From Candidatus Zixiibacteriota bacterium (GTDB taxonomy: Bacteria > SM23-81 > DAOVCL01), in NCBI GenBank assembly GCA_030670005.1, contig DAOVCL010000015.1, positions 1 through 18,894 on the forward strand: a stretch of DNA of 18,894 nucleotides, in the 5' to 3' direction. The position numbers and the translations under genes are program-made. Positions 6,610 through 14,700 of this stretch are shown piece after piece. Each line of letters opens with the position of its first letter. The first letter of the stretch is position 1. Under the pieces are notes generated by a model. It did not search any database. It saw nothing but the letters and a program-made list of their open reading frames with translations, and was not told the origin of the DNA.

Positions 6610-6767
6610 TTCGGAATTTTCTAAGAAATTCCGAACTGTGGGGGTTGTTTGAAGGGGGTATGCCCCCTTCAAGGGTGACAGCTCCAGAATCCGAGCGAGT
6701 GCAGGATTGCGGAGCGCCAGAGGGTCGAGAGACCCTATGGATGAAGTTAGCGACCGAAGGGAGCTAA
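6610..6767 (+). ncRNA. Five-hairpin structured element in the leader of gspD, identity unknown
   Basis: Five consecutive stems can be drawn by eye. H1 is TTCGGAATTT (6610-6619) with AAATTCCGAA (6626-6635). H2 is TTGAAGGGGG (6649-6658) with CCCCCTTCAA (6663-6672), around a TATG loop. H3 is GCTCC..AATCC with GGATT..GGAGC (6681-6715), a two-tier stem with a small internal loop. H4 is AGGGTC-GAGA-GACCCT (6721-6736), closed further by CCA/TGG (6717-6740) and capped by a GNRA tetraloop. H5 is TTAGC (6747-6751) with GCTAA (6763-6767). CAACC (6598-6602) can also pair with GGTTG (6643-6647) around H1. No T-run follows any stem, so these are not ordinary terminators. The element ends 11 bases before the gspD ribosome site. 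It may be a cis-acting leader RNA or a dispersed element; no known class was recognised. Confidence 0.45.
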
Positions 6768-6777
6768 GTTCACAAAT

Positions 6778-6783
6778 AAGGAG
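6778..6783 (+). promoter_or_regulatory. Ribosome binding site of gspD
   Basis: AAGGAG lies five bases before ATG 6789 and fixes the start. Pairing in the upstream hairpin region could influence its accessibility. Confidence 0.75.
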
Positions 6784-6788
6784 ATGCT

Positions 6789-8441
6789 ATGAGCCGAAAA
6801 ATGATAGTCTGCGCAGCCCTTCTTTTCTTCTTTGCCCTCAGCCTGAGGGGCTTTGGTCAGGAGGGTCCTCCCACCCCGGCAAATACTCTTACCTTGGAAC
6901 TAAAGAATATGGATATCCTGGATGTTCTCAAAATCCTCTCCGAAAAGGGGAATTTGAATATAGTGGCTGAAAGCGATGTTAAGGGAAGGGTTACCTTATT
7001 CTTGGAGGGTGTGAAGGTGATGGATGTTTTGGACATCATCGTAGAAAGCAACAATCTGGCCTATGTCAAGGAGAGGAACCTGATCAGGGTAATGAAAGAG
7101 GGAAAATACGAGCAGCTCTTTGGCACAAAGTTCCACGATCGATCCCAGTTGAAGGTCTTTAAACTAAGCCATGTGAATGCCAAGGATGCCAGCACTGCTT
7201 TGACCCATCTAAAAACAAAGGGCGGCAAAATGGTGGTGGACCAGAGGATGAACACCCTCATCGTTATCGATGCCCCTGGGGCGATAAGGAGGATGAAAAA
7301 GGCCCTGAAGGAGATAGATCTCCCCCTGACCACTGAGGTCTTTGATCTGAGGTTTACCACCCCTGGGGTAGTGGAGAAAGCGGTAAAGCCGATCCTCTCT
7401 CCCCAGGCCAGGATTAGCTCAGACCCCCAGACGAATAAGCTCATCATCACCGATACCAGGCAGAACCTGGAAAGGGCCAGGGAAATGATCAGCCAGTATG
7501 ATCTTAAACCTCACACCCAGACCGAGATCTTCACCCTCAATTACGCCGATTACAAGAAGATAGGGGCCAAGATCGCCAAGGAGCTTACCAAAGGGGTGGG
7601 AAGAGTTCACGCAGATGAGAAAACCAGCAAGCTAATTGTCACCGACCTTCCGGAGCCACTAAAAAGCATAAGGGAAATCATCAAGGCCCTGGACGAGAAG
7701 ACCAGGGAGGTGCTCATCGAGGCCAAGATAATCCAGATCTCCCTATCTGACGAGCACAAGATGGGGGTGAACTGGGAGGCTCTCACCTCCAGGCTGAACC
7801 GGATGGAGCTCAAGGGGCGGTTTAACATCTTGGGGGAGAGCGAATCCGGAGTCCGGGCTACCACAGGGGTCTTAAGCGAGCACGGCTATACGGGAATGTT
7901 GGAGCTCTTGGAGACGGTGGGGGAGACGAAGCTTCTCTCCACCCCCAGGCTTACTGCCCTCGACAACCAGGAGGCCAGGATCTTAGTGGGAAGCAAGATC
8001 CCCTATAAGACTATAGAGACCAGGGAACAGGATGGTGTTATCCATACCTACGAGAAGGTAATTATGGTGGATGTGGGGGTGAAGCTTTATGTCACCCCCA
8101 GGATAAATGAGAAGGGCTTTATCCTAATGAAGATAAAACCAGAGGTGAGCTCGGTGACCAGCTTCACCGATGGGATACCCATCGTGGAGACCTCTCAGAC
8201 CGAGACCTCGGTGCTGGTCAAGGATGGGGTGACCATAGTCATCGCCGGCCTGATTAAAGATGAGAGGATAAAGACAGTGAAGAAGGTCCCCATCTTAGGG
8301 AGCATCCCCCTCCTGGGTATACCCTTCAGAAGCACTCAGGAAAAACTGGTAAAGACGGAACTTGTTATCTTCCTCACCCCCCACATCATATCTGGGGATG
8401 TATCTACTGAGGAGCAATACAAGCTGGAGCAGGAGAGATAA
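6789..8441 (+). CDS. gspD: GspD, outer-membrane secretin
   Basis: GspD forms the outer-membrane channel of the T2SS. The 550-residue precursor has a signal peptide (about 1-24, hydrophobic core CAALLFFFALSL). Four periplasmic ring domains follow: N0 (about 35-100, LELKNMDILDVLKILSEKG) and N1, N2 and N3 (about 117-310, each with a K/N-x-LI-V/I-x-D type strand such as MNTLIVIDAP and TNKLIITDT). The secretin barrel domain spans about 308-535, with VLIEAKIIQISL, STPRLTALDNQEARILVG (384-401) and KVPILGSIPLLGIPF (499-513). It is shorter than the usual 650-700 residues and ends soon after the barrel, so a C-terminal pilotin-binding S-domain is probably absent. The start is fixed by AAGGAG at 6778. 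The stop is one base before gspE. Confidence 0.95.
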   Translation: MSRKMIVCAALLFFFALSLRGFGQEGPPTPANTLTLELKNMDILDVLKILSEKGNLNIVAESDVKGRVTLFLEGVKVMDVLDIIVESNNLAYVKERNLIRVMKEGKYEQLFGTKFHDRSQLKVFKLSHVNAKDASTALTHLKTKGGKMVVDQRMNTLIVIDAPGAIRRMKKALKEIDLPLTTEVFDLRFTTPGVVEKAVKPILSPQARISSDPQTNKLIITDTRQNLERAREMISQYDLKPHTQTEIFTLNYADYKKIGAKIAKELTKGVGRVHADEKTSKLIVTDLPEPLKSIREIIKALDEKTREVLIEAKIIQISLSDEHKMGVNWEALTSRLNRMELKGRFNILGESESGVRATTGVLSEHGYTGMLELLETVGETKLLSTPRLTALDNQEARILVGSKIPYKTIETREQDGVIHTYEKVIMVDVGVKLYVTPRINEKGFILMKIKPEVSSVTSFTDGIPIVETSQTETSVLVKDGVTIVIAGLIKDERIKTVKKVPILGSIPLLGIPFRSTQEKLVKTELVIFLTPHIISGDVSTEEQYKLEQER

Positions 8442-8442
8442 T

Positions 8443-10152
8443 ATGTTAAGCCAATCTCCCCCCTTGGGAAAGCTCTTGTTGGAGAAGGGGCTCATTAGCC
8501 AGGAGGCTCTGGATAGGGCCCTTGCCGAGCAGGAGAAGAATGGCGAGCTTTTGGGAAGGATACTGGTAAGAGGTGGAGTTATCTCTGAGGATGACCTCCT
8601 TCCCGTTCTCTCTGCTCAACTGGGGATCCCCTATGTGATGATAAAGAGGGAGAGGGTTGATCCCAAGCTAATAGAGAAGGTTCCGGCCAAGTACACCCAC
8701 CACTACAGGTTCATCCCCCTGAATCTGGAGGATGGAACCCTGAGCATTGCCACCGCCGATCCCCTTGACCTGCAGAGCCTTGACGATCTGAGCCTCTTTC
8801 TGGGTTTGAAGATAAAGCCCTTTCTAGGAGGGGAGAAGGGGATAGAGGAGGGGTTGAAGAGATACTATGGCATAGGTGCGGAGACCGTGGAGAAGATAAT
8901 CGGCCAGGAGGGAGCAAGCTCTGATCTGGCCCTTCCTGAGATAGCCACCGAGGATATAGAGGATCTGGCCCAGGATGCCTCCATCATAAAGTTCGTCAAC
9001 CAGATACTGCTTGAGGCCTTCAGGGAGAGGGCAACAGATATTCATATAGAGCCATTCCAGGATGAGCTGAGGATCAGATATCGCATAGACGGCATCCTAT
9101 ACGATGCCAATGTCCCTCCCAACATCAAATACTTCCATCGGGCCATAGTCTCCAGGATAAAGATAATGGCCAACCTGAACATAGCCGAGAGGAGGCTTCC
9201 CCAGGATGGGAGGGTAAAGGTAAAGGTGGGCCAAGCCCAGCTTGACCTGAGGATATCCATCCTCCCCACCCCCTTTGGCGAGACCGTGGACATCAGGCTT
9301 TTATCCACCAGCAACATCCTCCTTGGCCTCAGGAAGCTGGGGCTTTTAGATAAGGATCTTTCCATTTTAGAGTCTGTGATTAAGCGACCCCATGGTATAA
9401 TCCTGGTCACTGGCCCCACAGGAAGCGGAAAGACGACAACCCTCTACTCCTGCTTGAGCAAGATAAACAAATCCGAGAGGAAGATCATCACCATCGAGGA
9501 CCCCATAGAATATCAGTTGAGGGGGATCACCCAGATTCAAGTCCTTCCCAAGATAGGCCTCACCTTTGCCCAGGGTCTGAGGTCAATGCTAAGGCACGAC
9601 CCGGACATAATGATGGTGGGGGAGATCAGGGACTTTGAAACCGCTGAGATAGCCATCCAGGTGGCCCTCACCGGTCATCTGGTCTTCAGCACTGTGCACA
9701 CAAACGATGCGGGCAGCACGGTTACCAGGCTAATTGATATGGGGGTTGAGCCCTATCTGATCTCCTCTTCAGTAGAGCTGATCATTGCCCAGAGACTGGT
9801 CAGGCTCTGCTGCCCCTATTGCAAGGAGGAGGTGGTCATAGGGGAGGAGTTTATCAAAGAGCCGGGGATAGAGCCTCTATTGAAGAAGGGGGTTGCCTGG
9901 GAGGGTCGGGGATGTGAGCGATGCAAGTTCACCGGATACAGGGGAAGGACGGGGATCTACGAATTTCTGGTGGTCACCGACCCGATCAGAGACCTGATCT
10001 TAAGAGGAGTGCCGGCCAACAAGATCAAGGAGGAGGCCCTGGCCCAGGGGATGAGGACCCTGAGGCTGGATGGCTTTGAGAAGGTGAGGCTGGGCCTCAC
10101 GGCCATCAGCGAGGTGATCAGGGTCACCCAACAGGAGAGGGCCGAGGGATAA
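8443..10152 (+). CDS. gspE: GspE, cytoplasmic secretion ATPase
   Basis: GspE hydrolyses ATP to drive pseudopilus assembly. The start is ATG 8443 in TAATATG, with AGGAG about six to seven bases upstream; the longer frame from 8362 lies inside gspD. The 569-residue protein opens with an MshEN/GspE N-terminal domain (about 1-135, two LG-x(2)-L-x(3)-G repeats). The ATPase domain follows, with Walker A GPTGSGKTT (324-332), an Asp box (IEDPIEY), Walker B DIMMVGEIRD (388-397) and a His box (HLVFSTVHTNDA). A zinc-binding insert has CxxC pairs at Cys457/460 and Cys491/494, a mark of GspE/PilB enzymes. The arginines expected before each LG in c-di-GMP-binding MshEN domains are replaced by Pro and Leu. 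The gene lies one base after gspD and one base before gspF. Confidence 0.96.
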   Translation: MLSQSPPLGKLLLEKGLISQEALDRALAEQEKNGELLGRILVRGGVISEDDLLPVLSAQLGIPYVMIKRERVDPKLIEKVPAKYTHHYRFIPLNLEDGTLSIATADPLDLQSLDDLSLFLGLKIKPFLGGEKGIEEGLKRYYGIGAETVEKIIGQEGASSDLALPEIATEDIEDLAQDASIIKFVNQILLEAFRERATDIHIEPFQDELRIRYRIDGILYDANVPPNIKYFHRAIVSRIKIMANLNIAERRLPQDGRVKVKVGQAQLDLRISILPTPFGETVDIRLLSTSNILLGLRKLGLLDKDLSILESVIKRPHGIILVTGPTGSGKTTTLYSCLSKINKSERKIITIEDPIEYQLRGITQIQVLPKIGLTFAQGLRSMLRHDPDIMMVGEIRDFETAEIAIQVALTGHLVFSTVHTNDAGSTVTRLIDMGVEPYLISSSVELIIAQRLVRLCCPYCKEEVVIGEEFIKEPGIEPLLKKGVAWEGRGCERCKFTGYRGRTGIYEFLVVTDPIRDLILRGVPANKIKEEALAQGMRTLRLDGFEKVRLGLTAISEVIRVTQQERAEG

Positions 10153-10153
10153 G

Positions 10154-11365
10154 ATGCCAGAGTTCTGCTACAAGGCCAAAGGAGGGCCAGGAAAGATAGT
10201 CGAGGGCAACCTACAGGCGGAGACCCAGGCGGCGGTAATAGAGAAGCTGAGCCAGCTGGGCTATTTCCCCCTCTCTGTGGCAAAGGTGGAGAAGAGGGAA
10301 AAGCGAAAGTTCTCCCTCAGGCTCTTGAAAAGGGTCAGGCGGCGGGATCTGTCTATCTTCACCCGTCAGCTCTCCGACCTCTTGGAGTCAGGCCTTACCC
10401 TGCTTGAGGCCCTAAAGGTCATCGAGAAGCAGACGGAAAACAGACAATTAAAAGAAGCCCTGGGGGAGATGGCCCAGGAGATAAGGGATGGGAAGAGACT
10501 CTCGGAGTCTATGTCCAGGAGGCCAAGGGTATTCCCTCCCCTCTGTGTGAATATGGTTAGATCTGGGGAGGTGGGTGGGATGCTGGAGGAAGTCTTAAGG
10601 AGGCTCTCCGACTTCTTAGAGAGGGATGAGGAGCTGCTGAGCAAGCTCCGGGCTGCTATGGCCTATCCAATTCTCATGGCCTCGGTGGGAATCTTGACCA
10701 TCTTCGTCCTTCTCACCTTTGTCATCCCCAAGCTTGTCTCCATGTTTGAGGAGATGGGCCAGGTCCTGCCCCTTCCCACCAGAATCCTCATCGGGACAAG
10801 CGATCTCCTCACCCATTACGGCTGGCTGCTGGCCCTCTTTCTTGCCCTATGCTATTTCTTCCTGAGAAGGGAGTCCAAGACCTCCAAGGGAAAGCTATTT
10901 ATGGATAAACTGAGGCTGAAGCTACCCTTGTTGGGAGAGTTCTTCCGCAAGACGGAGATCTCCAGGTTCAGCAGGACCCTGGGTACTCTGTTACAAAATG
11001 GCATCCCCATCTTGGAGTCGTTGAAGGTGGTGGCCGGCTCCATGCAAAGCCCCATCCTCAAGGGGGAGATAGAGACCGTCCACCGGCAGTTGACCCAGGG
11101 GGAGAAGCTGGGGCCAAGCCTGAGGAAATGCCCCCACTTCCCTATTTTTGTCACCAATATGATCTCGGTGGGGGAGGAGAGCAACCTCTTAGAGAGGGCA
11201 CTTTTCAAGGTGGCCGACTCCTATGATCGAGACTTAGAGAGGTCGGTCAAGCAGATGACCTCACTTCTGGAGCCTATTATGATCCTCCTTATGGGCTCTG
11301 TGGTGGCCTTCATCGTCATCTCAATGATGCTCCCCATCTTCCAGATAGACCTCATGGCCCAGTAG
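10154..11365 (+). CDS. gspF: GspF, polytopic inner-membrane platform protein
   Basis: GspF is the membrane-embedded core of the T2SS platform, coupling GspE to pseudopilus assembly. The 403-residue protein opens MPEFCYKAKGG, as in GspF/PilC. It then has two copies of the T2SSF domain: about 69-190 (FTRQLSDLLESGLTLLEAL) and about 270-392 (SRFSRTLGTLLQNGIPILES). Membrane segments are visible at about 168-192, 222-238 and 372-395. Length and layout match the family. It starts one base after the gspE stop, with GAGGG upstream in gspE, and is the last T2SS gene in the window. Confidence 0.95.
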   Translation: MPEFCYKAKGGPGKIVEGNLQAETQAAVIEKLSQLGYFPLSVAKVEKREKRKFSLRLLKRVRRRDLSIFTRQLSDLLESGLTLLEALKVIEKQTENRQLKEALGEMAQEIRDGKRLSESMSRRPRVFPPLCVNMVRSGEVGGMLEEVLRRLSDFLERDEELLSKLRAAMAYPILMASVGILTIFVLLTFVIPKLVSMFEEMGQVLPLPTRILIGTSDLLTHYGWLLALFLALCYFFLRRESKTSKGKLFMDKLRLKLPLLGEFFRKTEISRFSRTLGTLLQNGIPILESLKVVAGSMQSPILKGEIETVHRQLTQGEKLGPSLRKCPHFPIFVTNMISVGEESNLLERALFKVADSYDRDLERSVKQMTSLLEPIMILLMGSVVAFIVISMMLPIFQIDLMAQ

Positions 11366-11487
11366 CTTCGTCTATGTCGTCAGGCCTTGGGATGGGATAA
11401 GAAAAATCAAATTTTGGCCCTTGACAAATCCAACCTGATGAGTAAATTTATAGCATCAGAATTTCCTTTTTTGAAATTAGGGTAACA

Positions 11488-11510
11488 GTTCACCACGGAT
11501 CCTCACGGAA
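11488..11510 (+). repeat. CCACGGA-family repeat
   Basis: This 23-mer begins GTTCACCACGGA and ends CTCACGGAA. It matches the inverted copy at 5921-5943 in 20 of 23 positions, showing that the same element occurs in two gaps and in both orientations. Confidence 0.65.
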
Positions 11511-11576
11511 TTACACATATGACTTTTATCAGCGAGGGAGCTCGACGAAAATCTCATTGGGTTTTCCAGTGGCTAA

Positions 11577-11642
11577 AGATTGCTCGCAATGACGTGGAAT
11601 GAAGCCTGTCATTGCGAGGCACTGAAAGTGCCGAAGCAATCT
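11577..11642 (+). repeat. Inverted-repeat element of the ATTGC-ended dispersed type
   Basis: The outer arms AGATTGCT (11577-11584) and AGCAATCT (11635-11642) enclose inner arms CGCAATGAC (11585-11593) and GTCATTGCG (11608-11616), and a separate hairpin GGCACT-GAA-AGTGCC (11618-11632). Small elements with ends resembling CATTGCGAG and AAGCAATCT are known as dispersed repeats in many bacterial genomes. Confidence 0.7.
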
Positions 11643-11673
11643 ATCTGGATAGTATAGGAATTCCCATTTTTTG

Positions 11674-11733
11674 GACAGGATATACAGGATTGTTAAGATA
11701 TAAGGAATATAAAGAAATCATGTAAATCCTGTC
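11674..11733 (+). repeat. Short inverted repeat GACAGGAT/ATCCTGTC
   Basis: GACAGGAT (11674-11681) pairs with ATCCTGTC (11726-11733), and inside it CAGGATT (11685-11691) can pair with AATCCTG (11725-11731). The interior is AT-rich. It is probably another dispersed element; it lies about 50 bases before the RHS start and could also act in the mRNA leader. Confidence 0.5.
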
Positions 11734-11780
11734 AGAAAAGCCCCGCCGATTACGGCTAAGTTCAAACAAGGGAGGAGAAA

Positions 11781-14700
11781 ATGGGCACCTGGTTTAAAAG
11801 GTATAGTGGAATAGCTGGGGTGTTTGTAACCTTTTCTATGTTGTTGATTGCTATTCCTTCAATAGTCAAAGGCGATAGTTTTGAGCCTCCACCTCCTTCA
11901 GTTCCTTTTTCACCTCAGGTGGGGAATGTGGCCGATAATGTCGATTTATTTACCGGAGATCTCTCTCTTACAAATAACCTGATGACTTTACCTGGCAGAA
12001 ATGGTTTGGATCTACCGGTTGCCGCTTTCTATAGAAGCAGTGTAGGCTACAAAACCTTTGGCCCGGGTGGACACGCTTTCTGGGTAGGGTTAGGCTGGAG
12101 GATGGGTTTCGGCCATATCAGGGCAGATTTAAAGGAAACTTTCGACATTTCGGATGATGAATTCTACTACATCGGCCCCCGTGGTGGTTCGGTGAAAATA
12201 ATAGAGACGGGAGAAGGTTTCCAATTAGAGAAATGCAGATTCTGGAGGATTGAAAGTGAAATCAGCGGTGGCAGGATAGAAAATTGGATTATATATCATC
12301 CCGATGGTACCAAGTACACCTTTGGCAATAACCACTTTATTTCTTGGGGGGTCGATAGTACCTGGGTGACACAGAACTACCTTTGGGATTTAACCAAGAT
12401 CGAAGATCCAGAGGGGAATACAATTCGGATAACTTACTATAACGACATAGACTCATGGCCGGGCAAAGCCCAGGCTCCCACCTATACTAGGGCTTCTTAT
12501 CCAGATAAGATATACGACTCGACAGGCAGGACAATAGTATTTGAGTGGGAGGAAAGAGAGCATGATGGGGTTGGTGACGAATGGGGGGTGTTTGGCTACA
12601 ACGATCTTCTCCGTCGGCTTACTATAAGAGATGAGGACTGGTCAGATATAAGGATCTTCCATTTCAATTACGGATATATGCGAAGTTACGATTGGAGTTA
12701 CCGGCTGATTCTCACCTCGATAACCGAATTTTCTGCAGACGGGGACAGCCTACCATCTACCAGATTCACATATTGGGGCAGAGAATACGATCAGGGAGGG
12801 ACTCTGAAGAGGATAACCTACCCTACGGGTGCTACCAAGACCTTTAGCTATGAAAGTCGCCCAACAAACTGTGATCCTTTTTCATTTTGCAGGGTAGATA
12901 CAGTAACAGTTAGTGATCCTATGGGGAATGACACAATCCAGACAACCTATGCTTATGGGGATATAGTGGAAATCCGCATTGGCGATGAGCGGACTGACTG
13001 TTACTTTGGGCATACAGATGTTACTGTTGATCTCCCCGGTAGTTCGGGGGAGGTCCACTATCTCTTTGAAACCGATACAATCACCCACTTAGAGGGATAC
13101 CCAACCGAGATAAAATACTATGAAGAGGGGACGACGGACTCGGTGAAAAGCACAAATTATACCTGGGAGGCCCATTCTGTTGATGAGGGAGTCTACCACC
13201 GGAGGTTGAAAGAAGCGGTAAGTTATTTGTGGTTTGGTCCTCGTTATTTCCAAACGAAAACTACATTAAGCTACAATAACACCAATGGCCTACCTGACAC
13301 GGCTTGTGTCCTGGGAAGTGACGGCAAGTTGAAGGTAATCACTGCCAGGTACGCCTACGAGAAATATCCTGATATGAAGGATGAGGCATATATGATCAGC
13401 CAGGTCTATTCCACCACGGTCTCCACCCAAAGTGGGGCGGTCAAATCGAGGAAATGGACTGCCTGGAAAAAGGATAGCTTCTGGCATCCGGACACGGTCT
13501 ATCTCTGGAAGGGTGATGGAAGTCCAACTGATACAACTGCCCCCGATAACCCCGCAACTGAGGCCCTTATGGTCAAAAGCCTCGATGAGTTTGACTCCCA
13601 CGGCAATCTCCTGCAGTCCACCGATGCCAATGGTAACATAACCAAGTTTTACTATGGAAGCAACCAAACCCCCTTTGATACCAATGGCGTCTATCTCACG
13701 GCGGTTCAAGGGGTTCAGAGTGATATAGATGACCCCCTCAACCCGAATGATGACCTCTTCACCAAATATCAATATGATTATGGTTTGGGAAAGCTAACTG
13801 CTATGGTTGATGCTAACGGGGATTCAACCCATTATCTCTACGATGGATTTGGCAGGCTATCTGAGACCAGAAACAATGACAACCAAGTTCTTGCCCGCTA
13901 CAGATGTTATCTCTCCAGGGAGGGAAATGGGGAGTTTAACCCCTCAGATCCCAACTGGATGCAGACCACAACCTACCGCAGCGCCACCGACTCCTCGGTC
14001 TCCCGGGTTTATTCAGACGGCTTGGGCCGCGCGATCCAGGCTCTGGCCCGGGAGAGTGGTCAAGATGTAATCATATCCCAGAAGGTATATGACCATTCAG
14101 GTAGGCTTGCTGTGGTCACCAAGCCGGCTTCTGTCTCCGCCTCAGATCTTGGCTTCAGGCCGGGTTTCATCCCCCAGGGTTGGATCATTGGGAATCCGAT
14201 GAGCTCTGGTGAGCTTTCTGAGTATTACGATGGAGACCCTGGCCCGAATTGCAACGGTTATCCCTATTCACAGACCCAATTCTCTGATGATCCTCTTGGC
14301 CGGGTGGAGAGCATCGGTGCACCGGGAGATGATTTCAGGATAGGCAGCGGACACGAGGTTGGGTATGAGTATGGCACCAACTCCTCAAATGAGGTCAAAG
14401 GCTGGGATGCAAACCAGCTCTTTAAGACCTCGGTGGTTGACGAGAATGGCAAAAAGGGCCAAAGCTTCGTGGACAAGTACGGCCGACAGGTGGCCACCAA
14501 GGGCGATTCCGGGGGTTTAACCCTGGTGACAACCTATGGATACGACTTCCTTGGCCGGCTAACCAGGATTGTGCCTCCCAACTACCACAATCCTCCCTCA
14601 GGCTCAGACTCCACCGACTGGGTGACTACTATGACCTACAACCATCTTGGCCGGTTGACCTCCAAGCTAACCCCTGATGATAGCACAGTAGAGTATCTAT

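Larger units (their letters stand above)
11366..11780 (+). other. Repeat-rich non-coding gap between gspF and the RHS gene
   Basis: About 415 bases without a credible gene. It contains a CCACGGA-family copy (11488-11510), an inverted-repeat element (11577-11642) and a GACAGGAT/ATCCTGTC inverted repeat (11674-11733). A weak promoter-like pair, TTGACA (11421-11426) with TAAATT (11443-11448) at 16-base spacing, is the only candidate seen for the RHS gene and lies about 330 bases before it. No clear terminator follows gspF. The RHS ribosome site GGGAGGAG is at 11770-11777. Confidence 0.6.

Noticed and set aside
6610..6672. H1 and H2 hairpins as intrinsic terminators after gspC
   Set aside because: Neither stem is followed by a T-run on the plus strand.
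6707..6970. Open frame of 87 codons overlapping the gspD start
   Set aside because: It runs through the hairpin region and then gspD in another frame, with composition unlike a protein.
8362..8442. Upstream extension of gspE
   Set aside because: It lies inside the end of gspD; ATG 8443 follows a good ribosome site and begins the N-terminal domain.
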